The position numbers were made by a program, and so were the translations under genes. Positions 16,841 to 24,517 of a stretch of 64,000 nucleotides of DNA are shown here, piece after piece. Each line of letters opens with the position of its first letter. The first letter of the stretch is position 1. The notes under the pieces were generated by a model. That model was not told the origin of the DNA, ran no database searches, and saw nothing but the letters and a program-made list of their open reading frames with translations. Source of the stretch: CAVYXZ01 sp965223835 (GTDB taxonomy: Bacteria; Chloroflexota; Anaerolineae; Aggregatilineales; Phototrophicaceae); assembly GCA_965223835.1 (NCBI GenBank), contig CBDCXQ010000001.1, forward strand, positions 1,054,001-1,118,000, in the 5' to 3' direction.

Positions 16841-19420
16841 TTATAGCCGCGCCCACGTGATAAGGCCCGGTTGGAACTGATTGGGCAGGTGTTGATGGTG
16901 GGGTAGGACCCGCACCGATAGCCCCCGCTCACCACTGGTGTGATAGACAAAGCTGGTGGTAAAGGTATGGCGACCACGGTCCGTGGTCCCGTTGGCGACC
17001 ATATCCAATGAAGTGCCGCCGTCGCCACCAATTTCATGATGGGTATTGAGCTGGCCCGAATAAAGCTGGACCCGCACATCGTCGGGCGTCAATTGACCCA
17101 GATTGATAATCGCGGTAATCTCGAATTCTTTACCGACCATAACCTGTTCGTCAGAGATTTCGACCTGCTCGATATGAATGCCACGCCATGATTTTTCCAG
17201 ATGGCTGCGCCATTCGGCGTACGCCAGCCCTTTGCTCATACCATTTGCCATCAGTTCGGTACAGCGTTGATGCAGCGGCATATAATAACGGTCGTTGTAC
17301 TGCTGCACCATGCGGTGCGTGTTGAAAACCGGTGCTAAAGTGCGGATTGAATTTTTTACCTTCTCAATCCAGTCGCGCGGCAGCCCGTCGCGTGTGCGTT
17401 CGTAAAACAGGGGTACGATGTCCTGCTCAAGGACGTTGTAGAGCGCCAGGCTTTCCACGTAGTCCTGGTGTTCGGCTTCGTGCGCCGGGTATTCTTCACC
17501 ATTGCCAATGGCCCAGCCGAGCGACGGATCATACCCTTCGGCCCACCATCCGTCGAGTATGCTGCAATTGAGGCCGCCGTTGTAGATTACTTTCATGCCG
17601 CTGGTGCCGCTGGCTTCTTTGGGGCGGCGCGGGTTGTTGAGCCAGATGTCGACGCCTTGCGTGAGGTATCGCGCCACATTCATATCGTAGTTTTCCAGGA
17701 AGACGATCTTGTCGCGCAGGTCCGGGTCACGGGCGATGTGGACAATCTGCCGGATAAGCTCTTTGCCGCCCGTATCATGCGGATGGGCTTTCCCGGCGAA
17801 GATGAACTGGACCGGGCGATCCGGATCATTGACCAGTTGCTTGAGGCGTTTAATATCGCGGAAGATTAAGGTTGCGCGTTTGTAGGTGGCGAAACGGCGG
17901 GCGAAACCAATCGTCAACGCGTCCGGGTTGAGGACTTCGCTGGCGGCGTCAATCTCGCTGCGGGACATGCCCCGATTTTCAAACTGGGCGCGCATGCGGC
18001 CTCTGGCAAATGCGACCAATCGCTCACGCCGCCGCTCATGGGTGCGCCATAATTCGGCATCCGGGATCTCGTCAACGGCCTGCCAGATTTCCGGGCGATA
18101 TTCTTCTTCACGCCAGGAGGGGTCCATGTAGCGGTCGAACAGCGTGCCCATCTCGTCGCTAATCCAGGTTTGAGTATGAATACCGTTGGTAACCGACCCA
18201 ATCGGCACTTCCTCTTCCGGCACATCAGGGTAAACCCAGCGCCACATTTCACGCGAGACAACCCCATGCAATTGGGCGACACCATTGGTGGCGGACGACA
18301 CGCCTAACGCTAACACGGGCATCGAGAACAATTCATAATCGCCCATATTCTCGCGACCCAGGCTAAGAAACTCATCGCGTGAGAGACCCAGGCTTTGATA
18401 ATATTCGGTTAAATGCTCATCAATCAAATCAAAGCCAAAGCGTTCGAGTCCGGCGGGAACTGGCGTATGGGTGGTGAAGACATTGCTGGCTTTGGTGAGT
18501 TCACGCGCCTGTTGGAACGTTAGGTTTTCTTCAACCATTAACTGGCGAATGCGCTCCAGTGACAAAAACGCTGAGTGCCCTTCGTTCATGTGGCAAACGG
18601 TGGGGCGCATCCCCAGTTTTTCGAGCGCGCGAATCCCACCGATACCACTCAGAATTTCCTGCCGAATGCGGGTGCGCCGGTCACCACCATACAGCCGGTC
18701 GGTGAGATTGCGATCTTCAAGGCGTTCGTTATCGTCAATATTAGTATCCAGCAGGAAGAGGGGGATCCGGCCCACCTGAACTTTCCAGATCACCGCGTAC
18801 AGTTCGCGGCCCGGCATCGGTACGCTGATTTTAAGTGGGTTGCCGTCTGCGTCACGTTGCAGAACGACCGGCAAGTTCGCATAATCATTGATCGGATATG
18901 ATTCTTGTTGGTAGCCATCGGCGTTCAGATACTGGTGGAAATAACCTTCCTGGTAAAGTAGACCAACGGCGATCAGCGGTAAGCCGAGGTCGCTGGCACT
19001 TTTGAGGTGATCGCCGCTGAGAACGCCAAGACCACCAGAGTAATTCTGGAGGGCTTCGGCCAGGCCAAATTCCATCGAAAAATAGGCAATGGTTGGTTGT
19101 GCTTCCAGGTCGTTATACTGTTTTTTGAACCAGGTGTTTTCGCCGCGCATATAGGTATCAAAGGCATCACACACACGGTTAAGATGCGCCAGGAAAGCCG
19201 GGTCTTCGGCAGCACCCTTTAAGCGTTCCTGGTCAATCAACCCCAGCATCCACACCGGGTTATGTTCTGTCGCCCGCCACAGATCCGGGTCTAAACGCCG
19301 GAACAACGCGATGGTTTCCTGATCCCAGGCCCAACGCATATTGTAAGCAAGTTCGCGCAGGCGCAGAAGTGGCGCGGGCAGGTTGGGCACAACATTGATG
19401 GTCGCAACAGGTTTTATCAT
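16841..19420 (-). CDS. glgP: Alpha-glucan (glycogen) phosphorylase, DUF3417 type
   Basis: Releases glucose 1-phosphate from glycogen chain ends. With ATG 19420 (AGGAGC 5 bases upstream) it has 859 residues, typical of the TIGR02094 group found in thermophiles, actinobacteria and Chloroflexota rather than the E. coli type. The N-terminal region (about 10-120) is the DUF3417 domain ('RLRELAYNMRWAWD'). 'YFSMEFGLAEALQNYSGGLG' opens the catalytic domain; 'KEASGTSGMK' near residue 610 carries the pyridoxal phosphate lysine, and 'NGGLNCSILDGWWAEG' follows it. It is transcribed away from two CBM48 genes, from a shared control region that holds two palindromes. Together with the downstream synthesis operon it completes a glycogen cycle. 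Confidence 0.93.
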   Translation of the reverse strand: MIKPVATINVVPNLPAPLLRLRELAYNMRWAWDQETIALFRRLDPDLWRATEHNPVWMLGLIDQERLKGAAEDPAFLAHLNRVCDAFDTYMRGENTWFKKQYNDLEAQPTIAYFSMEFGLAEALQNYSGGLGVLSGDHLKSASDLGLPLIAVGLLYQEGYFHQYLNADGYQQESYPINDYANLPVVLQRDADGNPLKISVPMPGRELYAVIWKVQVGRIPLFLLDTNIDDNERLEDRNLTDRLYGGDRRTRIRQEILSGIGGIRALEKLGMRPTVCHMNEGHSAFLSLERIRQLMVEENLTFQQARELTKASNVFTTHTPVPAGLERFGFDLIDEHLTEYYQSLGLSRDEFLSLGRENMGDYELFSMPVLALGVSSATNGVAQLHGVVSREMWRWVYPDVPEEEVPIGSVTNGIHTQTWISDEMGTLFDRYMDPSWREEEYRPEIWQAVDEIPDAELWRTHERRRERLVAFARGRMRAQFENRGMSRSEIDAASEVLNPDALTIGFARRFATYKRATLIFRDIKRLKQLVNDPDRPVQFIFAGKAHPHDTGGKELIRQIVHIARDPDLRDKIVFLENYDMNVARYLTQGVDIWLNNPRRPKEASGTSGMKVIYNGGLNCSILDGWWAEGYDPSLGWAIGNGEEYPAHEAEHQDYVESLALYNVLEQDIVPLFYERTRDGLPRDWIEKVKNSIRTLAPVFNTHRMVQQYNDRYYMPLHQRCTELMANGMSKGLAYAEWRSHLEKSWRGIHIEQVEISDEQVMVGKEFEITAIINLGQLTPDDVRVQLYSGQLNTHHEIGGDGGTSLDMVANGTTDRGRHTFTTSFVYHTSGERGLSVRVLPHHQHLPNQFQPGLITWARL

Positions 19421-19470
19421 GGTAGCTCCTGATGACTGTCGTGAGAGTAGCAAGTTTTCGCCAAGACAAC

Positions 19471-19499
19471 ATCATAACGCCGGGCCGGTGACTTGACAA
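19471..19499 (-). promoter_or_regulatory. Promoter of glgP
   Basis: On the minus strand TTGTCA (19499-19494), a 17-base spacer and TATGAT (19476-19471) give a good sigma-70 type promoter with a leader of about 44 bases. Confidence 0.6.
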
Positions 19500-19530
19500 C
19501 AGGCAAGGTCATTGATAATTTTTTGCATTA

Positions 19531-19567
19531 TTTGTGACAAATTGCCACTGGTGTATTTTGTCACAAA
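19531..19567. promoter_or_regulatory. Twin palindromic operator between glgP and the CBM48 genes
   Basis: TTTGTGACAAA (19531-19541) and TTTGTCACAAA (19557-19567) are exact inverted repeats of each other. Each is also a palindrome, TTTGT-N-ACAAA. The centres are 26 bases apart, between the two divergent promoters. This is the layout of a dimeric repressor or activator that binds twice; which regulator binds is unknown. Confidence 0.6.
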
Positions 19568-19572
19568 CGGGA

Positions 19573-19601
19573 TGTTCATTGCTAAGCGCTTATGCTACAA
19601 T
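19573..19601 (+). promoter_or_regulatory. Promoter of the first CBM48 gene
   Basis: An extended -10, TG-C-TACAAT (box 19596-19601), with a poor -35 (TGTTCA, 17-base spacer). The second palindrome ends 5 bases before the -35, suggesting activator dependence. Confidence 0.45.
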
Positions 19602-19640
19602 CGAAAATATCGCTGGTAATCCATACAGGAGCCAACGTTG

Positions 19641-19937
19641 ATGATCAAAAAACGTTTCTTAAAAAAGCAACCGATCTGTAAGGTGAAATTTTACCTTCCA
19701 GCCGCTGTAAAAGCCGAAACCGTCCATCTCGTGGGTGACTTTAACGATTGGGATGAAACCGCAACCCCAATGGAACAACTGAAAGATGGCCGTTTTACCG
19801 TCGAACTTAATCTGGATGCCGGTCAAGAATATCAATTTCGATATTTGGTCGATCAAACCGAATGGCATAACGATTGGGAAGCAGACAAGTATGTACCCAA
19901 CCCCTTTAGCGGTGACAATTCTGTTGTCATTACCTGA
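19641..19937 (+). CDS. Stand-alone CBM48 / AMPK-type glycogen-binding protein (copy 1)
   Basis: A small cytosolic protein of 98 residues that is entirely a carbohydrate-binding module of the CBM48 / isoamylase N-terminal type. 'VHLVGDFNDWD' and 'QEYQFRYLVD' are the family hallmarks; the Trp residues of 'DFNDWD' and 'NDWEADKY' are likely sugar contacts. ATG 19641 is preferred over the TTG at 19638 since AGGAG lies 9 bases upstream. There is no catalytic domain. Such modules normally sit on branching enzymes or AMPK beta subunits; as a free protein next to glgP it may bind glycogen and recruit or regulate enzymes. That role is inferred. Confidence 0.85.
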   Translation: MIKKRFLKKQPICKVKFYLPAAVKAETVHLVGDFNDWDETATPMEQLKDGRFTVELNLDAGQEYQFRYLVDQTEWHNDWEADKYVPNPFSGDNSVVIT

Positions 19938-20010
19938 AATTTGGAAAAGATTTATTTCAGGCTCGTTTTGAGCGCAATGCGATACCGCGAGGATATGGGA
20001 GAGAATAATC

Positions 20011-20301
20011 ATGCTTAAGAAGCAATACCTCAAAAGCCGCCCGGTCTGCAAAGTGACATTTTCGTTACCGGCAGAAGTTGAGGCGGAAAGTGCTGCCGTT
20101 GTTGGCGAGTTCACCAACTGGGAAGCGACCCCGATGCAGCAGCTCAAAGATGGCCGCTTTAAAGTCATTTTAGAGTTGGATAAGGGTAACGACTATCAGT
20201 TTCGGTACCTGCTCAATGAGAGCGAATGGCTAAACGAGACCGAAGCTGATGGCTATGTGCCCAACCCCTATGCAACCGAAAACGCGGTTGTCAGTGTGTA
20301 G
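20011..20301 (+). CDS. Stand-alone CBM48 / AMPK-type glycogen-binding protein (copy 2)
   Basis: Paralogue of the preceding gene, 96 residues, again only the binding module. Shared features are the basic N terminus (LKKQYLKSRPVCKV), 'AAVVGEFTNWE', 'QLKDGRF', 'YQFRYLLNESEW' and 'YVPNPYATENAV'. It begins 73 bases after copy 1 ends, on the same strand, with GGGAGAG 7 bases before the ATG. Copy 1 has an extra residue pair in the loop after the conserved Trp. The two may form a heterodimer or have split substrate preferences; nothing in the sequence decides this. A strong hairpin ends the unit. Confidence 0.85.
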   Translation: MLKKQYLKSRPVCKVTFSLPAEVEAESAAVVGEFTNWEATPMQQLKDGRFKVILELDKGNDYQFRYLLNESEWLNETEADGYVPNPYATENAVVSV

Positions 20302-20308
20302 AACTACT

Positions 20309-20336
20309 CGCCCCGGTCAGAAATCCAACCGGGGCG
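20309..20336. terminator. Hairpin between convergent CBM48 and GH57 genes
   Basis: CGCCCCGGT (20309-20317) pairs exactly with ACCGGGGCG (20328-20336). There is no long T-run on either side, but the 9-base GC stem between convergent genes fits a bidirectional terminator. Confidence 0.65.
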
Positions 20337-20341
20337 GTGAG

Positions 20342-21739
20342 TTAGTCTCTTAGCTCTAGCTCCAATTCATAGTCGGACATAACCTGATTGAGAAGATCGG
20401 TGCCCGTGTTGGCGCTATCTTCAGTTGTAACGACGGCCAGATCTGGCAGCAGCCGTTCGGCCATATACCGCCCGGTAGCCTGTTGGGCGAGCGCCAGGGC
20501 AGCGGCGGCACAGGCAATGGCATAACGCGGCTGACGGCTGTCCAGTGTATCATTCGTAAAGGTGTGGCTCGTGTACATCCGTTGCGCCAGTTCCTGGGTC
20601 TGCAACAGGGTTTGAAGCTGCTGACTGGCATCTGGCTCAAGATCTGGCAACAATTCTGCGATAAACTCCTCATCCGTCACCGCGCCCAGTAGCACCGACG
20701 CATACTGATCGCGCAATTCCCACGCGTCAACGGCGGCTGCCCGTGTCAAATCCTCATAAGCACGGTCAAGTTCACTGGCGACGTTATCGAGCGCGCGCCG
20801 TAATGCGCCTTTCCAGGCCGTATGCGCATGACCGGTCGCCCAGTTTGCCAGCCCGCGCTGGTCGCTCCAACTGCTGGGTTCGTGGATAGTAATATGTTCT
20901 TGCGGTGGGTGCTCGACAAAATGCTCATCTAGCCGAGTCATCGTGTAGCCGACCGACAACGCTTCATGCCGCAAGAGCCACTGCAAGAACTGGTCTTCGC
21001 CCGCATAATGATGACCAAAAGTTTCGCCCTCGGTTGCCAATAACAACAAATCGCCGACATACTTACGGGCCGGGGCCAGCGTGTTGTGTGCCCAATGACC
21101 GGCACCACCCAGATTATGGACGTTAAACGAAAGCTCACTGGAGAGGATGTCATCACGGACATACACGCCGATGCTTCGGTTGTGCGGCAGCGCAATCTTA
21201 AACGGTCCAGCACCCGCTGTGCGTGCCAAACTATTCGTCTGTTGTTGCGACAGGACGGTATATTGGATGCCCAATTCAGCTAATAAGCTCAGCGTCTCAT
21301 GATCGACCGCCATTTCAGGCAACCAGAATCCCAGCGGTTGGCGTCCAAAGCGTTGCTCGAAGGCTGCAATTCCCCATGTTATTTGGGTGCGTTTATCGCG
21401 CTTACGAGCCAGGGGCAATATGCTGTGGTGATAGGCCGTTGCCAGTGCACCGCCGCGTCCATCGGCATCCGCGTTATCGCTATCGATGATGGTCTGGTAG
21501 ATTTCTGGTTCGTGATCGGCTAACCAGCGCAGAAGCGATTCGCCGATGCTGAAGCTCATTGCACGAAAATTGTCAGCGATTGCGTTTGGCCGATAACTGC
21601 GGTCGGCAATGCGTTCGTTCCAGTTTTTGTAGGGCGCAGCTTCACTTTCGGTGCCGATAGATTCTGTTAGGGGATTGCCCCGGGGCGGCTGGTTAAAATG
21701 CCCATAGACACACAGGCGACCTTGTTCAATGGTTGACAC
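20342..21739 (-). CDS. GH57 family protein (DUF3536-type), glycogen operon
   Basis: A glycoside hydrolase family 57-like protein of 465 residues. The start is GTG 21739, with GAGGAGG 5 bases upstream. 'YGHFNQPPR' opens the barrel as in GH57, 'GFWLPEMAVD' holds the likely catalytic Glu, and 'ATEGETFGHHYAGED' is the later acidic motif. The C-terminal half is helical and ends with an acidic tail. Members act on alpha-1,4-glucans (amylase, glucanotransferase or branching activity), but this branch is not well characterised. It is the last gene of a four-gene operon after glgC (15-base gap), so it should work on glycogen or maltodextrin. Confidence 0.8.
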   Translation of the reverse strand: MSTIEQGRLCVYGHFNQPPRGNPLTESIGTESEAAPYKNWNERIADRSYRPNAIADNFRAMSFSIGESLLRWLADHEPEIYQTIIDSDNADADGRGGALATAYHHSILPLARKRDKRTQITWGIAAFEQRFGRQPLGFWLPEMAVDHETLSLLAELGIQYTVLSQQQTNSLARTAGAGPFKIALPHNRSIGVYVRDDILSSELSFNVHNLGGAGHWAHNTLAPARKYVGDLLLLATEGETFGHHYAGEDQFLQWLLRHEALSVGYTMTRLDEHFVEHPPQEHITIHEPSSWSDQRGLANWATGHAHTAWKGALRRALDNVASELDRAYEDLTRAAAVDAWELRDQYASVLLGAVTDEEFIAELLPDLEPDASQQLQTLLQTQELAQRMYTSHTFTNDTLDSRQPRYAIACAAAALALAQQATGRYMAERLLPDLAVVTTEDSANTGTDLLNQVMSDYELELELRD

Positions 21740-21754
21740 ACCTGCCTCCTCTTA

Positions 21755-23017
21755 TCATTTCTTGGATTCATATCCCAGATGCGTGTGATGCGGAACGGTC
21801 CGGTTATCGAAGTGCTCAAAATCTTCCAGCCGCAGGTCGGTGCCGAGCACGACGGAACGCCCAACGGTATAGCCCGCCGGTACATGCGTATTTTTGCCCA
21901 CACAGGTGATGCCCAGATCGCCCACATTCTGAATGCTACCAACGTGGGCGTTGTGCCCGATCACGGCAATTTTGTCGACAATTGCCCGTTCTACCACTGC
22001 GCCGGCTTCGATGTAGGTATCTGTCAGGATGATCGATTCGCGCACGACGGCATTCGGCCCCACGTACACGCCTGGTGACAAAACCGAGCGCTCGACGATT
22101 GCACCTTCAGCAATGACAGATCCGTCCGTAATCAGGCTGTCGCTGACGGTTGCACCGTGCTGAATCTGGACCGGTGGACGTTCTTCACTGCGGGTATGAA
22201 TAACCCAGGTGCGATCATTCAGGTTGAGTGAGGGGGGCGATTGCAGCAGATCCATATGGGCTTCCCAGTAGGCGTCCAGCGTACCAACATCAATCCAGTA
22301 GCCGCCGTAGGGATAGGCGAAGACACGCATATCCTCAATAATCATGCGCGGCATAATGTCCTTGCCAAAGTCATGGTTGGAGCCTTTGAGTTGGGCATCC
22401 TGTTCCAGCATCTGTTCCAGCACCGGGTAATTAAAGATATACACGCCCATACTGGCGAGATTGCCCGGTGGATTTGGCGGCTTCTCCACGAACTCACGGA
22501 CTTTATAGTTGTCGTCCACATCGACGATGCCGAACCGACTGGCCTCGTCCATCGGTACACGGATGGTTGCTACGGTTGCATCGGCATTTTTCTCGCGATG
22601 GAAGTGGAGCATCGTGTCATAATCCATCTCATAAATATGATCGCCCGACAGAATAATGACGTGATCTGGGCGTCCCCGGCGCACCACATTCAAATTCTGG
22701 GTGACGGCATCGGCTGTACCTGAATACCAGTCGGTGTCATAGCGACCCTTGAATGGTTGGAGCATCTGTACCCCGCCGGTAAATGACCGGTCCAGGTCCC
22801 AGGGTCGCCCGCGGGCGATGTGATCGTTGAGGCTGTGAGGACGATATTGGGTGAGGACGAGGACGTCGAAGATATTGGAATTGACACAATTACTGAGCGC
22901 AAAATCGATAATACGATACTTGCCAGCGAATGGGACCGCTGGTTTGGCGCGTTTTGCCGTCAGGATTGCCAGTCGGGTGCCTTCACCACCTGCCAGAATA
23001 ATCGCTTTGCTTTTCAA
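21755..23017 (-). CDS. glgC: Glucose-1-phosphate adenylyltransferase
   Basis: Makes ADP-glucose from glucose 1-phosphate and ATP, the committed step of glycogen synthesis. It has 420 residues. The nucleotide loop GGEGTRL is at residues 10-16, 'KPAVPFAGKYRIIDF' follows, 'SGDHIYEMDY' holds the metal aspartate and 'FVEKPP' the sugar-binding region; the C-terminal part is a left-handed beta helix with hexapeptide repeats. The start codon is TTG 23017, one base after the glgA stop, and its Shine-Dalgarno (AAAGGGGG) lies in the last codons of glgA, so the two genes are translationally coupled. Confidence 0.95.
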   Translation of the reverse strand: MKSKAIILAGGEGTRLAILTAKRAKPAVPFAGKYRIIDFALSNCVNSNIFDVLVLTQYRPHSLNDHIARGRPWDLDRSFTGGVQMLQPFKGRYDTDWYSGTADAVTQNLNVVRRGRPDHVIILSGDHIYEMDYDTMLHFHREKNADATVATIRVPMDEASRFGIVDVDDNYKVREFVEKPPNPPGNLASMGVYIFNYPVLEQMLEQDAQLKGSNHDFGKDIMPRMIIEDMRVFAYPYGGYWIDVGTLDAYWEAHMDLLQSPPSLNLNDRTWVIHTRSEERPPVQIQHGATVSDSLITDGSVIAEGAIVERSVLSPGVYVGPNAVVRESIILTDTYIEAGAVVERAIVDKIAVIGHNAHVGSIQNVGDLGITCVGKNTHVPAGYTVGRSVVLGTDLRLEDFEHFDNRTVPHHTHLGYESKK

Positions 23018-23018
23018 A

Positions 23019-24479
23019 TCAGGTTCCCCCTTTGTTGGTTAATTGCTGATAAAGGTCAATATACTGTCGGGCGCTGTTGTCCCAGCTAAAATCCTGTAAC
23101 ATGGCACGGGTTTGCATCCGCTGCCAGGCAGTCGGATTGTTCTGGAAAGTCGACAGCGCCCACTGCAGTGTATTGTAAAGTGCATTCGTTTCGGTCCAAT
23201 TGAACATGAAGCCGGTGCCGATTTCGGCTGCGCCATCGTCATAATTTGTTACGGTGTCGGCCAGGCCCCCGGTTTCGCGGACCAATGGCAGTGCGCCATA
23301 ACGCATGGCTAACATTTGGCCGATGCCACAGGGTTCGAAAATGCTGGGCATCAGGAAGAGATCGCAACCGGCATAGATGCGCTGGGCCAGCGCGGCGTTG
23401 TATTCGACATACATGCGGGCTTGACCAGGAAATGCCGCATTCAGTTGTCCCATCTCGTAGCTCAAGCGCGGATCGCCCGAACCTAAACCGACAAACTGCA
23501 CATCGGTTTCGCCCAGTAAGCGATGCAGCACCGGTACGGCCAGGTCAATCCCTTTTTGGGTATCGAGGCGGCTGACTAACCCAATGACCAGCGCATCTTC
23601 ATCGATGCGCAAGCCCGCACTGGCCTGTAATTCACGTTTGTTATGGGGACGCAGTTCGGCAAAAGTTTCGACATCGTAATTCGCCACAATATCCGGGTCA
23701 GTCGCCGGGTTAAACCGCTCAACATCTATGCCATTGAGAATACCGGACACATCGTTGACTCGGGTGCGGATCAGCCCGTCCAGGCCGTAACCCATATATG
23801 GGTACTGAATCTCGACGGCGTAGCGCGGGCTGACGGTGGTAATTTTGTTAGCATAGCCGATGCCGAGCGCCAGCAAATTGTCTGTCAGGTTTTGATAAAC
23901 CAGATCGGGCTGATGCCGTCCGGGAATACCGAGTTGGTACAGCCAACCGCCGGCATAATTGCCCTGATAGGCCATGTTGTGGATCGTCATGATCGTCCCC
24001 ACATTGGCCCAGTTGGGATCGCCCCGGCTAATCTCGACCAGAAAGGGCAGTAAACCCGTATGCCAGTCATTGGTATGGAAGACATCGGGGAACCAATCCA
24101 TGCGCACTCGCAGTTCCCAGGCAACCGCCATCGCTAACTGACTTAACAGGATGTAGCGCGGTACATCCCATTCCCAACCGCCGTACACCTCACCTTCGCT
24201 GCCAAACTGCGGCCAGGTCTGAATAAAATAGAAGGGCACACCATCAAATATCGTAGTATGCACATGAACCTCAGCAGTGCCGACTGGGCGTCCAAACTGG
24301 AAGCTGAATAGATGGCTCAGATCATAGCGCTCATAATCGAGGAAGCCATAGAGGGGCATCACGACCCGCGCATCAACCCCTTGTTGTCGCAGTGCTTTGG
24401 GTAACGAACCCACAACATCTGCCAGACCGCCGGTCTTGGCAAAGGGCGTGGCTTCGGCACTGACAAAGAGGATATTCAT
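23019..24479 (-). CDS. glgA: Glycogen synthase (ADP-glucose dependent)
   Basis: GT5-family enzyme that extends alpha-1,4-glucan chains from ADP-glucose, 486 residues. The N-terminal 'FAKTGGLADV' has the ADP-glucose-binding KTGGL motif at 15-19. 'HTNDWHTGLLPFL' and 'TIHNMAYQG' lie in the first Rossmann domain; 'PSIFEPCGIGQMLAMRYG' carries the conserved Glu motif of the second. AAGGAGCG precedes the ATG. It is the second gene of the operon, 38 bases after the GH57 branching enzyme, and is coupled to glgC. Confidence 0.95.
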   Translation of the reverse strand: MNILFVSAEATPFAKTGGLADVVGSLPKALRQQGVDARVVMPLYGFLDYERYDLSHLFSFQFGRPVGTAEVHVHTTIFDGVPFYFIQTWPQFGSEGEVYGGWEWDVPRYILLSQLAMAVAWELRVRMDWFPDVFHTNDWHTGLLPFLVEISRGDPNWANVGTIMTIHNMAYQGNYAGGWLYQLGIPGRHQPDLVYQNLTDNLLALGIGYANKITTVSPRYAVEIQYPYMGYGLDGLIRTRVNDVSGILNGIDVERFNPATDPDIVANYDVETFAELRPHNKRELQASAGLRIDEDALVIGLVSRLDTQKGIDLAVPVLHRLLGETDVQFVGLGSGDPRLSYEMGQLNAAFPGQARMYVEYNAALAQRIYAGCDLFLMPSIFEPCGIGQMLAMRYGALPLVRETGGLADTVTNYDDGAAEIGTGFMFNWTETNALYNTLQWALSTFQNNPTAWQRMQTRAMLQDFSWDNSARQYIDLYQQLTNKGGT

Positions 24480-24517
24480 AAACGCTCCTTCGCGGGCCTG
24501 AGTGTAGCGTACATCGT

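Noticed and set aside
19531..19567. CRP/FNR-type binding site
   Set aside because: TGTGA and TCACA occur, but not with the 6-base (CRP) or 4-base (FNR) spacing; the two-palindrome description fits better.
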